From positions 1,905,501 through 1,969,500 of the forward strand of contig CAMQGK010000056.1 in the NCBI GenBank assembly GCA_947000775.1: a DNA stretch of 64,000 nt, given 5' to 3'. Numbering within the stretch: position 1 is the stretch's first letter; every line of letters starts with the position of its first letter. Source of the DNA: Pterois miles (Eukaryota; Chordata; Actinopteri; Perciformes; Scorpaenidae). Positions 46,548 through 59,345 of this stretch are shown piece by piece. The notes beneath the pieces were generated by a model, which made no database searches, was not told the DNA's origin, and was given only the letters and a program-made list of their open reading frames with translations. A program made the position numbers and the translations under genes.

Positions 46548-46889
46548 GGGGGCGGCAGTAGCTCAGTCTGTAGGGAGTTGGCTTGGGAACCGGAGGGTCA
46601 CCGGTTCAAGTCCCGACATGGACCAAAAACTGAGTGTGAACTGGTAGCTGGAGAGGGGCCAGTTTACCTCTTGGGCACTGCCGAGGTGCCCCTGAGCAAG
46701 GCACCAAACCCCCAACTGCTCGGGGCGCTTGTCTGGAGCAGCCCCATCACTCTGACACCTCTCCATATATGCATGTATGTGTGTTTCAGGTCTGCATGTA
46801 CCATGTATGAGTTTAACAGAGTGTAAATTGAATTTCCCCACTGTGGGACTAATAAAGGTAGATCTTCTTCTTCTTCTTCTTCTTCTTCA
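46548..46889 (+). mobile_element. tRNA-derived SINE, copy 2
   Basis: The tRNA-like head has an A-box-like tagctcagtctgtaggga at 46559 and a B-box-like ggttcaagtcc at 46603-46613, then a family body and the tail actgtgggactaataaagg with (CTT)n at the end. Pol III internal promoter architecture of a SINE. In the inferred intron 1, antisense to col7a1. Confidence 0.9.
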
Positions 46890-47389
46890 TCCCAACAAAC
46901 ACAAGATAAAGACATGTTAGACATGTAGCGACATATTCATCCTGCATACCCGTTTAAAAGGAAGAAGCTTGTGATAACCGTTTTTCCTTAACAAAACACA
47001 ATTTCAACACCAAGCAACTAAATGAGCACACAGCAAAAACACACTAACGGTGCATTCACACATAGCACAGTGTGAATGCATGGTGCTGCTACCTGCACAA
47101 ACGATATGTCATTATGAAAGCTGAGATTCCACAGATTCCAACAGTATAAGTCTCATCGCTAGAACCGAAACTCACTGAACCAGCAGCTGAAGAGAAAAAA
47201 ATAAACTTCACTTTCTACAGCCATAAACACATGTTATGTCTGTTTTGTGGTCAAACATTGTGTTCAAGGGCATATCAACACTGCTAATGGCTACTCCAAT
47301 GTCTCTGGGTCATTTCTGAGTTGATTCCAGCAGTTTATATTCATTTCCGTCCTCTCTCTTTCTCTGGCTCTCAATCTGTATGAATCAGG

Positions 47390-47500
47390 GATGTTAATAA
47401 ATCCGTTTAACCGTTAACCGACATTAAGAATTTTAACCGATTAATGCTATCATTTAAAAGGTTAAAAGAAATATTAATAATTGATTAAAAAGCTGAGCAA
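47390..47500. repeat. short MITE-like fragment
   Basis: Tract ccgtttaaccgttaaccgac ... gattaatgctatcatttaaa, rich in short inverted ggttaa/ttaacc pieces. Looks like a fragment of a dispersed fish DNA element; low certainty. Confidence 0.35.
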
Positions 47501-48106
47501 AGCTCAGAGGAGTGGCTTGTCACTTAAACAAGAATAGCTGGTCCACCTTAACAGTCCTCCTTAAGAGAGTCTGAGCCAGCCCTGTAAGATACAGAGAGTT
47601 GGCTCGGGCTTTGAGCTCGCTTGAGTGGAGGAGTTGTAGCACTTATTCACTGACAAACTGTAAACACGCTGCTACTGCTACGTTCGCAGCTACGACACAA
47701 CCGACAACCCCACACTCACCGCCGTCACTCACACATGGTCTGTCGGACACTCGCTAAAGTTATGCCGCACTGACAGACCCTATGTGTGCGACAACGGCAG
47801 GTACAAAGCCACCAGCAACGCTTCAGCTATAAAAGTAGCACACACATGGCTTGTCAGACACTCGCTTTTGTTTACGCCAGGTAGACACACAGCTGTCAAC
47901 CTGTTAAACAACTCAATGTACAGTGGAGATTTACTGGGAAAGTGGACGCATGTCCACGATACTACACGCAGCACTACAGTAACTGTATCGGACAGGTATA
48001 CTGGGGGACTAAACTCATGTCCCATTCATGAGTCTTTGTGCACTCTCGTCTCGCAGGTATCCCTGGTTCGGGGTTACACCTGGATTGTGGTTGCATCGGC
48101 TACATT

Positions 48107-48430
48107 GGGGGCGGCAGTAGCTCAGTCTGTAGGGAGTTGGCTTGGGAACCGGAGGGTTCAAGGGTTCAAGTCCCGACATCGACCAAAAACTGAGTGTGAA
48201 CTGGTAGCTGGAGAGGTGCCAGTTTACCTCTTGGGCACTGCCGAGGTGCCCCTGAGCAAGGCACCAAACCCCCAACTGCTCGGGGCGCTTGTCTGGAGCA
48301 GCCCCCTCACTCTGACATCTCTCCATTACTGCATGTTTGTGTGCATGTACCATGTATAAGTTAAACAGAGTGTAAATTGAATTTCCCCACTGTGGGACTA
48401 ATAAAGGTAGATCTTCCTCTTCTTCTTCTA
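48107..48430 (+). mobile_element. tRNA-derived SINE, copy 3
   Basis: Highly similar to copy 2 over its full length, with A-box-like tagctcagtctg at 48118 and B-box-like ggttcaagtcc at 48163-48173, and a tail ending in cttcttcttc. Near identity between copies 2 and 3 suggests a young subfamily. Confidence 0.9.
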
Positions 48431-50025
48431 CATGAGGAAGTTTCTAATGCAACAGACGGTAGCCAAATGTACCCAGATAGCCTATTCGAACAATCCGCCT
48501 TAACATCTACTAAAACCTCTTAAACTTTGCTCTGCTTCACGTTATTAGCATCAGTCTGTGCACAAATAATGTTGAAATGTTGTGATATGGTTTGCTAGAT
48601 GCTGCAACTGCGTCATCCAAAGGAATATTCACTCTAGAAGTGTATGGTTTTGTTAGGTTGAAATTAAATCTTTAATTTATGCTGTGTTCCATCTTAATTT
48701 TCCCTGATGCAGTCCATACTGATGCTTTCTTGATGATTTCTGATGCTGCAGAAATCACAACTGTTACCTTTACTATGATACAGAGATTATTCAAATAGAC
48801 CAAATCGACCATTTGCAGAGATACACTGTTCATTTTGGGCATGTCGTTTTCGAGGGGGCATGAGCCAGAGGCCTAGAGCTTAAGAAAACACAACACAGCA
48901 AACATCATAGATACTCACAGTATGACTAACGACGATGATCAAACTTTTCCAAGACACTGTTTTTGCATTTTCCGAGCGCATTCTTTTTTACTTGTCCATA
49001 CTGACACTAACTCATGTATCCTGGAAACACGATGAGCAATGTCATGACGAATATTATCCGTTTATGTTTTATTATTCATTACTTGTAGTATTTATTGTGT
49101 TTACCCTGTAAATTTTCTTGCTTTGTATTCTCTTTGTGATGTTGTTTTTTATTGTACTGCCTTTTAAAAACAAAATCTTTAATTTGTAAAAACTCAAAAT
49201 TTATGCACAAAGCATTTCTGAAATATTTGGGGGTTTTTAACATTTCTCTCCACATGTCCCATCCGGTTTTGACTACAATTAAGTGGGTTTATAAAACAAA
49301 AGAATCAGTCAAAACACCACCTTCTTGTGGCTCATACTTAAGACTTTGGTATCTGTTTTTTTCACTTTAAATAGTGAAAATGAGGTTGTCTCTCTGCTAA
49401 CATTTGCTCTCAATAATTGTGGCCCAGGAGCTACACCACAGATGGAAGACTCTGGCACTGCTGACCACTGCTGCAAAACAAGAAAAGAAAGACATGAATG
49501 TAACTGAAAACACATATGAAAGGAGTAAGAAAATAGCTGCTGTGTTTCAAAGACCTCTGGTCAAAACTGAAATTACAGGACACTGTAAGCTGCAAACAAT
49601 AGCAGACTCATGTACAGTATGTTGTTAAGATAAACTCCCTAAAGTGCTGGTCATAACCTGCATTAAGCTGCTGCAGAATGCAGTCAGATACACATATTAA
49701 CCACTGATGATGTGACATTTACATCATTCAGGGCTAACACTAACAACTAACAACTAACTAACACTCCATTATCTTAATCATAACTGCCGTCCCAAAATGT
49801 CAAATGAACAAAAGACCAATTTTTCCCCATTACTGACTAAATTTGTCATTGGGGTCTTGCATAAAATTTGAACAAATTGTATTTGAGGTGAATAAATCTG
49901 CATGTATGCCTTAAAAAAAAACTTACAAGATTTTGTTGATGTTTTTAATTTACACAAATGTACATGCCTGGTATCACTAGGTCTACATGTTAAAGGACAT
50001 ATATGGTACACTAAGACACACTGAA

Positions 50026-50713
50026 GTTAGGGCTGTCAAAGTTAACGCGATAATAACACATTAACGCAAATTTGTTTCAACACCACTACTTTCTTTAAAA
50101 TGAAGGTACTGGCATCAAATTAAACTAGAAAACTTCAGGAATCCATTGGTACCAATCATGTCATACTAGCTTGTCGTGAAGGAGGTTAAATAATGCTCTA
50201 AACTTACACAACATTTTGGTGGAGAAAAAGTGGTGTGGCCATTTTCACAGGGGTCCCTTGACCTCTGACCTCTAGGTATATAAATGTAAATGGGTTCTCT
50301 GGGTACCCACGAGTCCCCCTTTACAGACATGCCCACTTTATGATAATCACATTCAGTTTGGGGCAAGTCATAGTCAAATCAGCACACTGACAGCTGCTGT
50401 TACGTGTTGGGCCTCAGTTTGCCATGTTATAATTTTAGCAGATTTTTATGCTAAATGCAGTACCTGTGATGGTTCCTGGGCAATATTTGTCATTGTTTTA
50501 TGTTATTAACTGATTTCCAATAATAAACATATACATACATTTGCATAAAGCAGCATTTTGCCCATTCCCACACTGACAAGAGTAATAAATACTTGACAAA
50601 TCTCCCTTTAAGGTAGATTTTGAAGAGATAAAAAAATGTGGTTAATTTGCAGTCAATTGTGATTAACTATGGATAATCATGCTATCAAATATTTAATTTA
50701 CTGACAGCCCTAA
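50026..50713. repeat. dispersed DNA-transposon-like repeat, copy 2 (family D)
   Basis: Begins tagggctgtcaaagttaacg and ends actgacagcccta, so short terminal inverted repeats (agggctgtca) are visible. About 690 bp, no coding. Partner copy at 16.8-17.5 kb. In the inferred intron 1. Confidence 0.78.
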
Positions 50714-51559
50714 TAAAAATATATGCAGAGACATGCAAACCACAACATTTTCTCTCTCTTTGTATTCAACAGAGCAACTAAACGCTTTGTTTCAGGTGTT
50801 AAGTGGATCATACCTCTATTCAGAGCATGACCCACAACACCCTAAAACTTTACTACTGTATGTCTGGAATACAGATGCCAGAACCTTCTGGACAATATGT
50901 ACCATTTTGAAAAAATGCAACAGATCGTTGCTCTTCTCTGAGACAGACAATGCAGGACTTTCTCACTGTAGATTTTATTTTGGGCCTGTGTCACCTTTAT
51001 CAGTGTCACCAACCACTGATAACCACGTTATGCACAAAACTATCATCCTCAGCCAATTTCAGAAACAGCCATCATGTAATGAGAGGAATCCTATATGGAC
51101 GTGGGGCGCTTATTTTCATGACAACCTCTATTCACATTCACCTTTTTACAGAGGTGACGCACGTCACAGCAGCTACCGCAAATAGCTGACAGATGTTGAG
51201 CCAGCAAACAAAACCTCTGATCTACTCTGTAGAGCTATCTTAGCTAAAGTAAACATCATCAGGATCATGAGAAACCACTGAAGTTGAAACCAAATGTATA
51301 AGTGAGAGCAGCAGAACAACTGCAGGCAGAAGTGATTTTCTGGGCATGTATAGGAATGCAAAGATAATCAGCATCATCTGGTATTTGGTTGTTTTCCTTG
51401 CGGTCTTGTTAGAAGAACATTGACCTGAACCAGACTGACAGTCAAAATGTTTCTGTCAGAACTAGCCCACATGAAAGGCCGCTGTAGTGTAGACATGCTG
51501 ACAGGCCTAATGACATACACCAGATAGAAAACTACATTAAAGGGCACTTTGTTGTACTG

Positions 51560-52085
51560 TATTACAATTATTTTGGTAATAGCTAGTATGGATAGTTTGA
51601 CATGTTGAGAAACACATTTATTTGCCGAGGTAATTAAATGAGAAGACTGATACTACTCTCATATGTGTCTGGTCAGTAGAAGGCACATACTGTTAGCTTG
51701 GATTGGTTTAAATACTGGAAACAAAGAGAAACAGCTATTTCAGTTGTAAAAATGATGTGGTTTTAATCACCCCTGAACAAGAAACAATTTGGCATATTAC
51801 TCCTCAAAAAACCACGACTTATCTATTTTACACTTTAGTTTTCGGATGGACTAAACAAACAAGATAACAACATGTTAGTTGGTGAGTTTTGGAGGTGTTG
51901 GCAGGTGGATTTTTTTTAGCTTTGGACAGAGCCAGGCTAGCTGTTTCCCACCTGTCTCCAGTATTTATGCTAAGCTAAGCTAAATGTCCCCTGGCTGTAG
52001 CTATACATTTACCTATAGACATGAGAGTCTGACGCTAGGAAAGAAAGCAAATGATTTCTAAAATTGTCAAACTATTCCTTTAAGA
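51560..52085. repeat. dispersed repeat, copy 1 (family C)
   Basis: Shares with 63190-63535 the tracts tttggacagagccaggctag, ctgtttcc, atgctaagctaa and an end like aaactattcctttaag. A 3' fragment with gatgagaagactgatac is also at 520-690. Confidence 0.7.
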
Positions 52086-55000
52086 ATTGTACTTTACAAA
52101 TAGGATAGTATACAGTACATTTAGGAAGGACTGCACAACTCAAACTGATGACAAGACACAGCATGACGTTGCCCAAATGACTATGTGAACTCAGGATAAC
52201 TGTAAGCTCAACCAACCCCAACATGCCCAACCTCATCCAAATGCAGCAAACAGGATGGCACAGCTCTAAATCCTTCAGCATTTCTGAGATGGTCCCACAA
52301 ATCACTGACATCAGATGACAGTTCCAACCAGGAGAACAAAGGAAGCAGCTATACTGACACAAAAAGCAGAACAGACGCATGGCAGATTGACACCGTCAAA
52401 TCTGCAACCATAACTCTGCATAGAGATTTGCTCAGCTGACACACAGCTGCAAACAGACAGAAAACAGAGCCTGAACAACCACTGACAACAATGTACAGTG
52501 CAGCAATACTCTTGCATAACTGAAAATAGACACCAGAATCTGTTGTTTCCTTTCAGAATTTTTTCAATGTTGAAAACTTTCAGACATCGCCTGAAGCTCA
52601 TAATTAGCCCTAAATGTTTGTTTCCTCTGTATGATGCAGCAGAGCCCACAAACTCAGCAGTGTTTGTCCCAAACACACAGCTCACACATTAAGCTTAATA
52701 CGTTCCCAATGTAATGCCCCTTTCCCTTTTGAACATCTAAAGTATTTATTCTAAGACTTTTACACCTATAAAATTAAATTACGTACAATTAGCTCCCGAT
52801 GAGCCACATCAGCTTTACCACCTTTGATGCTATTTTTCTTCTTCCTGTGGAAACTAATGAAAATTGTTTATTTATATAAGCCAAGTGTTGAGACCACAGT
52901 CTATACCACAGTATACCACAGCCTATTCTGAGCCCTTATATCTTGGCTAACTTAACAGATCATAATTGAAAAGCATTAATGAAACGAAGGCCATTAAAAA
53001 CACCAGTTGACAACTGAAAGAAGTGGCAGTAAATGCTAAAAGCATCATAAAAAACAGATTCCTTCCTCTTCCTGCCGCTCCCACAACACGCCCACAAACC
53101 CTACTCTATTGTCAGGCCCTGTTCTAATCTGGGAGTAAATACAAATATAATTGTTTAAATAATTGTTGAAATAATGCTCTTGGCTAGGCCAAATGCCAAT
53201 TAGAGGAGTAACCCTCTTGCTCTGATAAACTCCTTTTAAATTACAGCATTATGTAAAGATATTCATCAAGTACATTCCTGGACTGGCCTCAACACCTGGA
53301 ATTTTAAAAGGATGAAGTAATTGGCTTATGGGTATGGCCACACCCACTATAGGCCACCTGGGAATTGAACCAAACACATGGGTTAAAGGTCAATGTCTTA
53401 CTAGCAAAGTGCTGCCAAAAGCCATCCTCAACAGGGATCAAGTGAGGACTTAGTGTCAAAAAAATCAACCTGTACTCAACGGCACTGACAGAGCAAGAAA
53501 AGGACTTTTCAGGGACAGGAAGAAAACAAGATTAGGGCTCATCTCAGAGCTTTTGGTGGGAGCTGTGCAGAGGCTGAGCTGTGCTTTCTGAAAGCTCGGC
53601 TCAGGCAGGATCACAGAGTTGTGGTTTAGCGGAGATGCCATTCTCCCAGGGGGGCGGCAGGCCATTGCAATGTGACAAAGTGCAGGATTATGTAAGAGCC
53701 AGCCTCCATCAGCACACCATCAGTCATCAGGGACAGAGGGTGACACAAGTGGATGAGGGGATGGAGGGGTCAAAGGAGGGCAGGGTGCCACAGTAAATTA
53801 CCAAAGTCTTCCTGTAAATTTGCTCACACACCAGGATTTTGTGTACTTGGATGCCAAAAGCTGTTGGTGGCAAGAACAGAAGAGCCCTACTCTGATGTTA
53901 GTCTGGGAGTCAAAAACAACTGATCCTGTCACCTTTGACCTCTACCCTCAGGTCAAGTACAGCATCTCTCCCATCCGCCATTAATGGATTATTAGTACGT
54001 TCCTTGATCCAAAGTAAACAAAAATACTAAAGACAGGCTTCTGTAGCCCCTTGTTGGAACAAGTTTCAAAAGAAGAACTGATCTTATCCTCCTTTAAAAG
54101 TATTTCACAAGCTTTGTAACTATTAACAAAAGCCAGATGGAATAAATCTAGAAAATAACTGCATTCATCAATGGGTTATCTCACTCTCACTCAAAAACAT
54201 GAATGAATAGAGACAAAAAGGGAAAATCCCCTAGCTTGTAGACAGTTTAATCCAACATAAACACAGCAAACAGCCATTTCGCAATCAAAATATGCACATA
54301 TCCACTCAGAGTAAAAGTTCTGGCGGCAGAAGTTTACCACAAAAAAGCCCATTGTTGATAAAATTATTTAAAGTTTCACTCCTATAAAAATCTGAAAATA
54401 ATGTTCTTGAAGACAACAGAAAATGTCCCCTTGCAACCACATCAAACACACATATTAACCAGCAGCAGTCCTCCGTAGATGACACACTTGGGATCAGTCC
54501 AGAGCCATCTGCTACGCTACAGCGTGGCAGCAGCAATGCAGTGAATGAAAAGATACGTGAGACAGTGGGGAGGATGAAAGTGAGACAGAGAGGAAGTCTA
54601 ATCAGTCCTGCTAAAGTTTTTTTTTTTTCCCAGACATTATAAATTCCATGTCGACAGGGGATTTCTTGCTGTTGCGTGAACAAAACCACAGCAAAGATGT
54701 GGATGCACTTACAAGTAGAACAGACAATTGAAACCGACCAAAATGCAAAGGCAGAGGAGGAAGCGGAGGAGTGAGAGTCCTCTCCTCTGTGCAGCATCAT
54801 GGTGGGTAGCAGGAGTAATACCCTGTAACTAAATGAGTTCAGCTGAGGTCAAGCTGGTTGTACACTCCCCTGTTGTCCTCTGCAACTGTAATGAAGACTA
54901 AAGCGGACAGGGCAAAGGAGTATAATTACAGGCTTTGTTAGGATGAGACATTCATTCATTAAAAAATGCATTATGAAGGGTTGTTTAGTCTAATCACCCA

Positions 55001-55369
55001 GATTGATCTGATAAATGAAATTTCATAAAAGGTGAAAATGAGGTGATGACTGTTTTGCCAGGTCTTGTTCAAAGTAAAGCTTTTGCTGCAGGGAAAGCAG
55101 TATAGGCTGAGCAGTGGTGTATTGGCCACAATTCAGATAAGTGCTCTAAAGTATCAGAGTTATCACTTGCCAGCATGCACATGCAGAGTAAATCAATGCC
55201 GAGATTGTCATCCATATATGTACGATATGGCAGACATACCAGTGACACTGTAATAGAGAAATGCATCTTATAAATTGTTAACAACTTCAGTTCTCCATAA
55301 ATGTAGCCAATAAGGGCTGCCACAGAGCCCAGCGCGGGATCTCATCTCCCCGCCTTTGCCTCGTCTTAC

Positions 55370-55700
55370 CTGGGGTATCTCTGCTCGGTGCTCCGGGGCC
55401 ACAGCCTGCCGCTCCTCACCTGTCCACCTGTGGCATATCCAGCCCCAGATCTCCGCGTCAGTGTCTGGACACACAGTAGTATTCCCAGGCACGGGTCTGC
55501 AGTGTCACAGCTTAAAAACAAACAAAAAATGGGGAAAAAAAAGGCAAATCCAGCTCAGTAAGTGAACTCCTGTCGCTGCATCCCTGCAGGAGACTGTAGA
55601 CGTTGCCTCTGCTTCCCTCTCTGCCTGGCTCAGCTGAACACAAGCAGCAGCAGCAGAACAGTCCAGACTTGTTCGGATGCCTGAAGGGGAGTCCTCAGCT
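55370..55700 (-). other. col7a1: putative non-coding first exon (5' UTR) of col7a1
   Basis: The signal-peptide exon begins with a clear splice acceptor, so an upstream exon must exist. On the minus strand the best candidate in the next 10 kb ends at 55370 with CCCCAG followed by gtaaga, a strong donor. The stretch before it is GC-richer than its surroundings, with CTG repeats near 55640 and a purine-rich block near 55700-55760, and no TATA box that I can recognise. No ATG is open in frame through to exon 2. A seven-codon upstream ORF lies at 55416-55436. A second possible donor (gtgagg) lies near 55420. The 5' boundary is a guess. It could instead belong to an unrelated transcript. Confidence 0.4.
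55416..55436 (-). other. short upstream ORF in the putative 5' UTR
   Basis: ATG CCA CAG GTG GAC AGG TGA: seven codons including the stop, wholly inside the putative exon 1. If that exon is real, this uORF could lower translation of the main ORF. This is inference only. Confidence 0.25.
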
Positions 55701-56828
55701 CTCCCTGGCTGCTTTTCCCTCCCCACCTCATTCTCTCTGCCTCTTGTCCCTCCCTGCTCCTGCCTGCAAGCAACCCATGCACCCATGTGGAGATGAAACA
55801 TTAATCTAATAATTCCGCTACTTTTTCTAGGTAAACAAAAAAAAACAGGACGTACAGGGTCACATGATTTTACGCTTTATTTACCATCAACCCACGTGGT
55901 TTAGTCGCCTCCATAATCCAGTAGGAACTTCAATGTTGACAATAAATAATACCCCAACAATACTGTGCAGAGTTGCACGCTAATATTTTGTCAAAATATA
56001 TCACATATTACAACTACAACAAGCCCACACTGAATAATCACTCAAAGAGGGATCAGCTCAGCTGTTAAAATGGAAATACTTCCTCTTTCTTATTTGTCCA
56101 TTTGATGCTTCACTAATCAGTTTCATTTGCTTTTTATTAAGAATTTAAAAGCATCACAACTCAAAAGTATCATGATGCCAAAAACACAACGTATAGCACT
56201 TAAAAGCAACTATTTCCCAAGTGGCCCTCAATGGAAATGACGGAAACAAATTATAACAAACACCTAAACTCCACATCCATTATTTACATTTAAAACCATT
56301 AACAATCCCCACAAATCCACCTTAACTTTAGTGTTAAAACTGCCTTTATTTGGCATTGTTTAATATGCAGAGGGAGGTAGTTGCATAAGGAGATACCAGC
56401 AGAAAAAAAGAGCTTCTTGCTATTTTAACTTTTAACTAGAGGAACATTGTATGACATAATGCTTGCTCTTGTGTGCTGTTGGCTTCAAACATGTCAAGCT
56501 GACAGTTCATATATTCTGGGGCCCTTGTTGCTCACTTGTTAGGATGGATTGCCAGTTGAAGCCTGAGGAGTGCTTACCCCCATAGGCAACTGTGACCTTA
56601 GGGTACCAGTTTGAAAGAGATTCTATTTTAATAGTTTAGGTAATTCATTTTCAAACCAAACTCAGGACTATTAAATAACACTTTAACAGATGGAAATCCA
56701 GAGTATTTCTCTACCTCAGGGAGTTGAGGATAATTCCTCAGTGTTTGTGCATTTTTTATTTTAAAGCAAATTCAATAATTATATTTCAAGTCAGAAAACA
56801 AGTGCCCTTAAGTGCTAGTCTGACATTT

Positions 56829-57410
56829 AGCTAGTTAGCACCCTTTGTGGCATGGATGGCAGTAGCTAATGCTAGCCTAGCGGGCTATGTTACTCACTGC
56901 ACATGGTCCTCCACTAGAATAATAGCTAGCTTTCAACTGTTTTTTATTTATTTCACTAGAAAACTGATTTTTTTCTCTCTCTCTGATTCAAAGATTTGCA
57001 ACCTAGTTGACACTAATAGCCCAAACCAAATAAACTGTGAAAGTTAGCTAGTTAGCACCCTTTGTGGCATGAATGGCAGTAGCTAATGCTAGCCTAGCTG
57101 GCTAAGTTATTGCTTGTACATGGCTCTCTACTACAATATTAGCTATCTTTCAACTGTTTTTATTTATTCAGCTGGATAACTGAATAGTTCTCCCTGATTC
57201 AAAGATCTGCAACCTAGCTAACGCTAACAGCAGAAACCAAAATAACTGTAAAAGTTAGCTAGTTAGCACCCTTTGCAGTATGAATGGCAGTAATGCTAGC
57301 TTAACGTTAGCTGGCTAAGCCACTCAGTGTACATGTTCCTCCACTGGTGTATTAGCTAGCTTTGAACGGTTTTTATTTTACTATTTATTTGGATAACTGA
57401 CATTTTCTTT
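56829..57410. repeat. three-copy tandem repeat, unit about 214 bp
   Basis: Units begin agctagttagcaccctttg at 56829, 57046 and 57257 (periods 217 and 211). Each has ggcagtagctaatgctagc, a ctccactagaataat-type block and gattcaaagatctgcaacct. Units have diverged by substitutions and small indels. The third unit is truncated. Confidence 0.9.
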
Positions 57411-58384
57411 CTAATAGCAGTTTGTTGTGCAGCTGCACACTATTTATCAAAAGTGTGACAAACCTGTCGTAGCGTCACGGACTGAACACAGCAGACATTT
57501 TGACTTGTCTAAGTAGGAAAAGCACAGGTGTTACTAATAACATTAATGATGGCTCAGTTCTATTCATTTGTCTCTGTAGGCCTTGACAATGAGCCAGGAC
57601 CCCGAAGGTATCATGGAATTATTAACACCTCTGCTTTTTCGTCTGTGACATGTAAAAATAAAGTCAAAAACAGCTCCTGTCAATGCCACATAAATTACAG
57701 TTGTCATTGGAGCACTTAAAAGTCAGCTGGCCCTTTTCTAGCAACTGGCAGAGTAACCAAATGGTAAGGAGAAGGATGGCCTGGCCTACATTCACATGTA
57801 TTTCTGAAGAAGACCAACCTGGCAAAAGGAGGATGAAGATCAAGGAGGAGATGACAGGAGATGTTTCCTCAGCATCAACCACAAGATTTGGGTTTACTGC
57901 AGCAGTAGGCGGTGGGTTCACCTGTAATGGGTTCAACACAGTCTGGAAATTTTCCAATACCCCCTTTAATAGAGTCAGATTCCCACCACTTCTCCTAATA
58001 AGCCTCTGTTTAATGTGTCTGATACTTAAGTTAATGACTAAGTATCAGCTGGACTTTGTGTTTAATACTGAATGTTAACATGCTAACATGCTAAACTAAG
58101 ATGGTCAATGTACTAAACATTATACCCGCTAAACATCAGCCTACTAAAGCTGCTAGTTGGACATTCCTAGTTATGCTTAGTTATTTTCCTAGACTTTCCT
58201 AGTTAATCTTTATTGACAGACTCAAGGTCCATCAGAAAAACATACGACACAAGCAACAATAGACACATTAAAATGGAAACGTTGCTACCTTTAATAAAAG
58301 ACAGTTATACCAATTATTCCACAGGGGTGACTGGTATCGTATGACACTAAAACAAGGATTTGACAGTAGCATGATGATGACATC

Positions 58385-58475
58385 TTCGTCCAATGTCACT
58401 TTGGATCAGCTCCAGTCCCCCGCGACCAGGGGGTAAGCAGTACAGATGATGGATGGATGGATGGATGATGATAGC
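58385..58475. repeat. LINE 3'-tail-like remnant with (GGAT)n
   Basis: Tract tggatcagctccagtccccc ... gcgaccagggggtaagcagt followed by gatggatggatggatggatg. This arrangement is the familiar 3' end of fish LINEs and SINEs that share such tails. Confidence 0.6.
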
Positions 58476-58772
58476 ATTCCTAGAATCATTCAGCAGACAG
58501 ATAAAGTTGTACATCACATTTCACAATAGATGTAGATATAATAAATAGTCTGACAGAGTCTGTCAACAGGCACTCCTTGGTTCTGTTCATCCTCTATAAT
58601 TTACATCACTTCCTCATCATTCTTTATAGACAGCATCCCGCTGTTACCTTTAATTAGTGTACTATTTATTGTTATCGTGGCGATACCTGTGCAGCCCTGT
58701 TCTACTCCCAATGGTGCTACTATTTCAGTACTGTGTGATTCTTATTTTATGCATTTTATTTGGGTAAACAAA

Positions 58773-59345
58773 TAATTCTCAAAGTGGGGTTGAGGGACCC
58801 CCAGGGGTCCATGGCACTCTTTCAGGGGGTCTGCCAAATAATTTGCTATAAGTTTTAAAAATGTGCTTTATCATTAAAATATACATATTTACAGATGGGG
58901 ACCATCTGCACCAATAAAACCAGCACATTGTGTCCATTACTCCCATCCCAGTTAACTTTGGGCCAATAGACACTCTGATATGATTGTGACACAACAATAA
59001 GTTCATTTTTAAGTTGAAGCATTTATTGAATGTCAGCTTTAGACTGGTGAATTTAAATGCCTGCATTTATTAAGACTATGATAGTATTGCTATTTCTGAA
59101 AGCTTTTAAGATCACTTACTTCAAATATAGGATATATGCTGTAAAGTTGAGTCCAAATACAATTTGAATAGAATCACACTCTGTTTGGAGTATTTAGGCT
59201 GAAAAGATTTAAAATACAAAAACTTCCAATGGCCTGTAAGAGTTAAATGGTAGTAAGCATTATGCTTAATCGGTTATTAGGGGGTTTCTGGAAAATGTTC
59301 TCTCCTGTAAGGGATCCCTGGCCCCAAAAAGTCTGAGAACCCCTC
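58773..59345. repeat. hAT-like non-autonomous element
   Basis: Left end ttctcaaagtggggttgagg; right end, reverse-complemented, ttctcagactttttggggcc. Imperfect inverted ends of the type found on hAT non-autonomous elements. No coding inside. Confidence 0.6.

Larger units (their letters stand above)
45417..55369 (-). other. col7a1 intron 1 (inferred), about 10 kb
   Basis: No Gly-X-Y, FN3 or vWA coding and no other protein family recognised. It holds two tRNA-derived SINEs, a large dispersed repeat at about 50.03-50.71 kb, a repeat at 51.56-52.09 kb and unique AT-rich sequence. Open frames here (for example 50733-51185, 54306-54800) show no recognisable domain and no splice-linked partner. The first introns of collagen genes often carry enhancers, but none can be pointed out from sequence alone. 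Confidence 0.5.

Noticed and set aside
46548..46625. tRNA gene
   Set aside because: A and B boxes are present, but the sequence continues into a SINE body and tail and recurs elsewhere; no cloverleaf with a proper 3' end was found.
46515..46841. Open frames on both strands around 46.5-46.8 kb
   Set aside because: They are translations of the SINE and match the frames from the other SINE copies.
47784..48359. 191-codon open frame on +
   Set aside because: Its C-terminal half is the SINE at 48107; the rest has no domain. Chance open frame.
52311..52685. 124-codon open frame on - strand
   Set aside because: Cys-rich by chance; no domain and no neighbouring exon signals.
54306..54800. 164-codon open frame on - strand
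   Set aside because: No domain or splice partner recognised; it starts on a chance frame in AT-rich sequence.
55370..55492. Open frame at 55492 that would join in frame to the signal-peptide exon
   Set aside because: Its first codon is GTG, not ATG, with an in-frame stop shortly upstream, and the signal peptide begins at the ATG in exon 2.
57683..58078. 131-codon open frame on +
   Set aside because: Overlaps another open frame on the opposite strand, no recognisable domain and no splice context.
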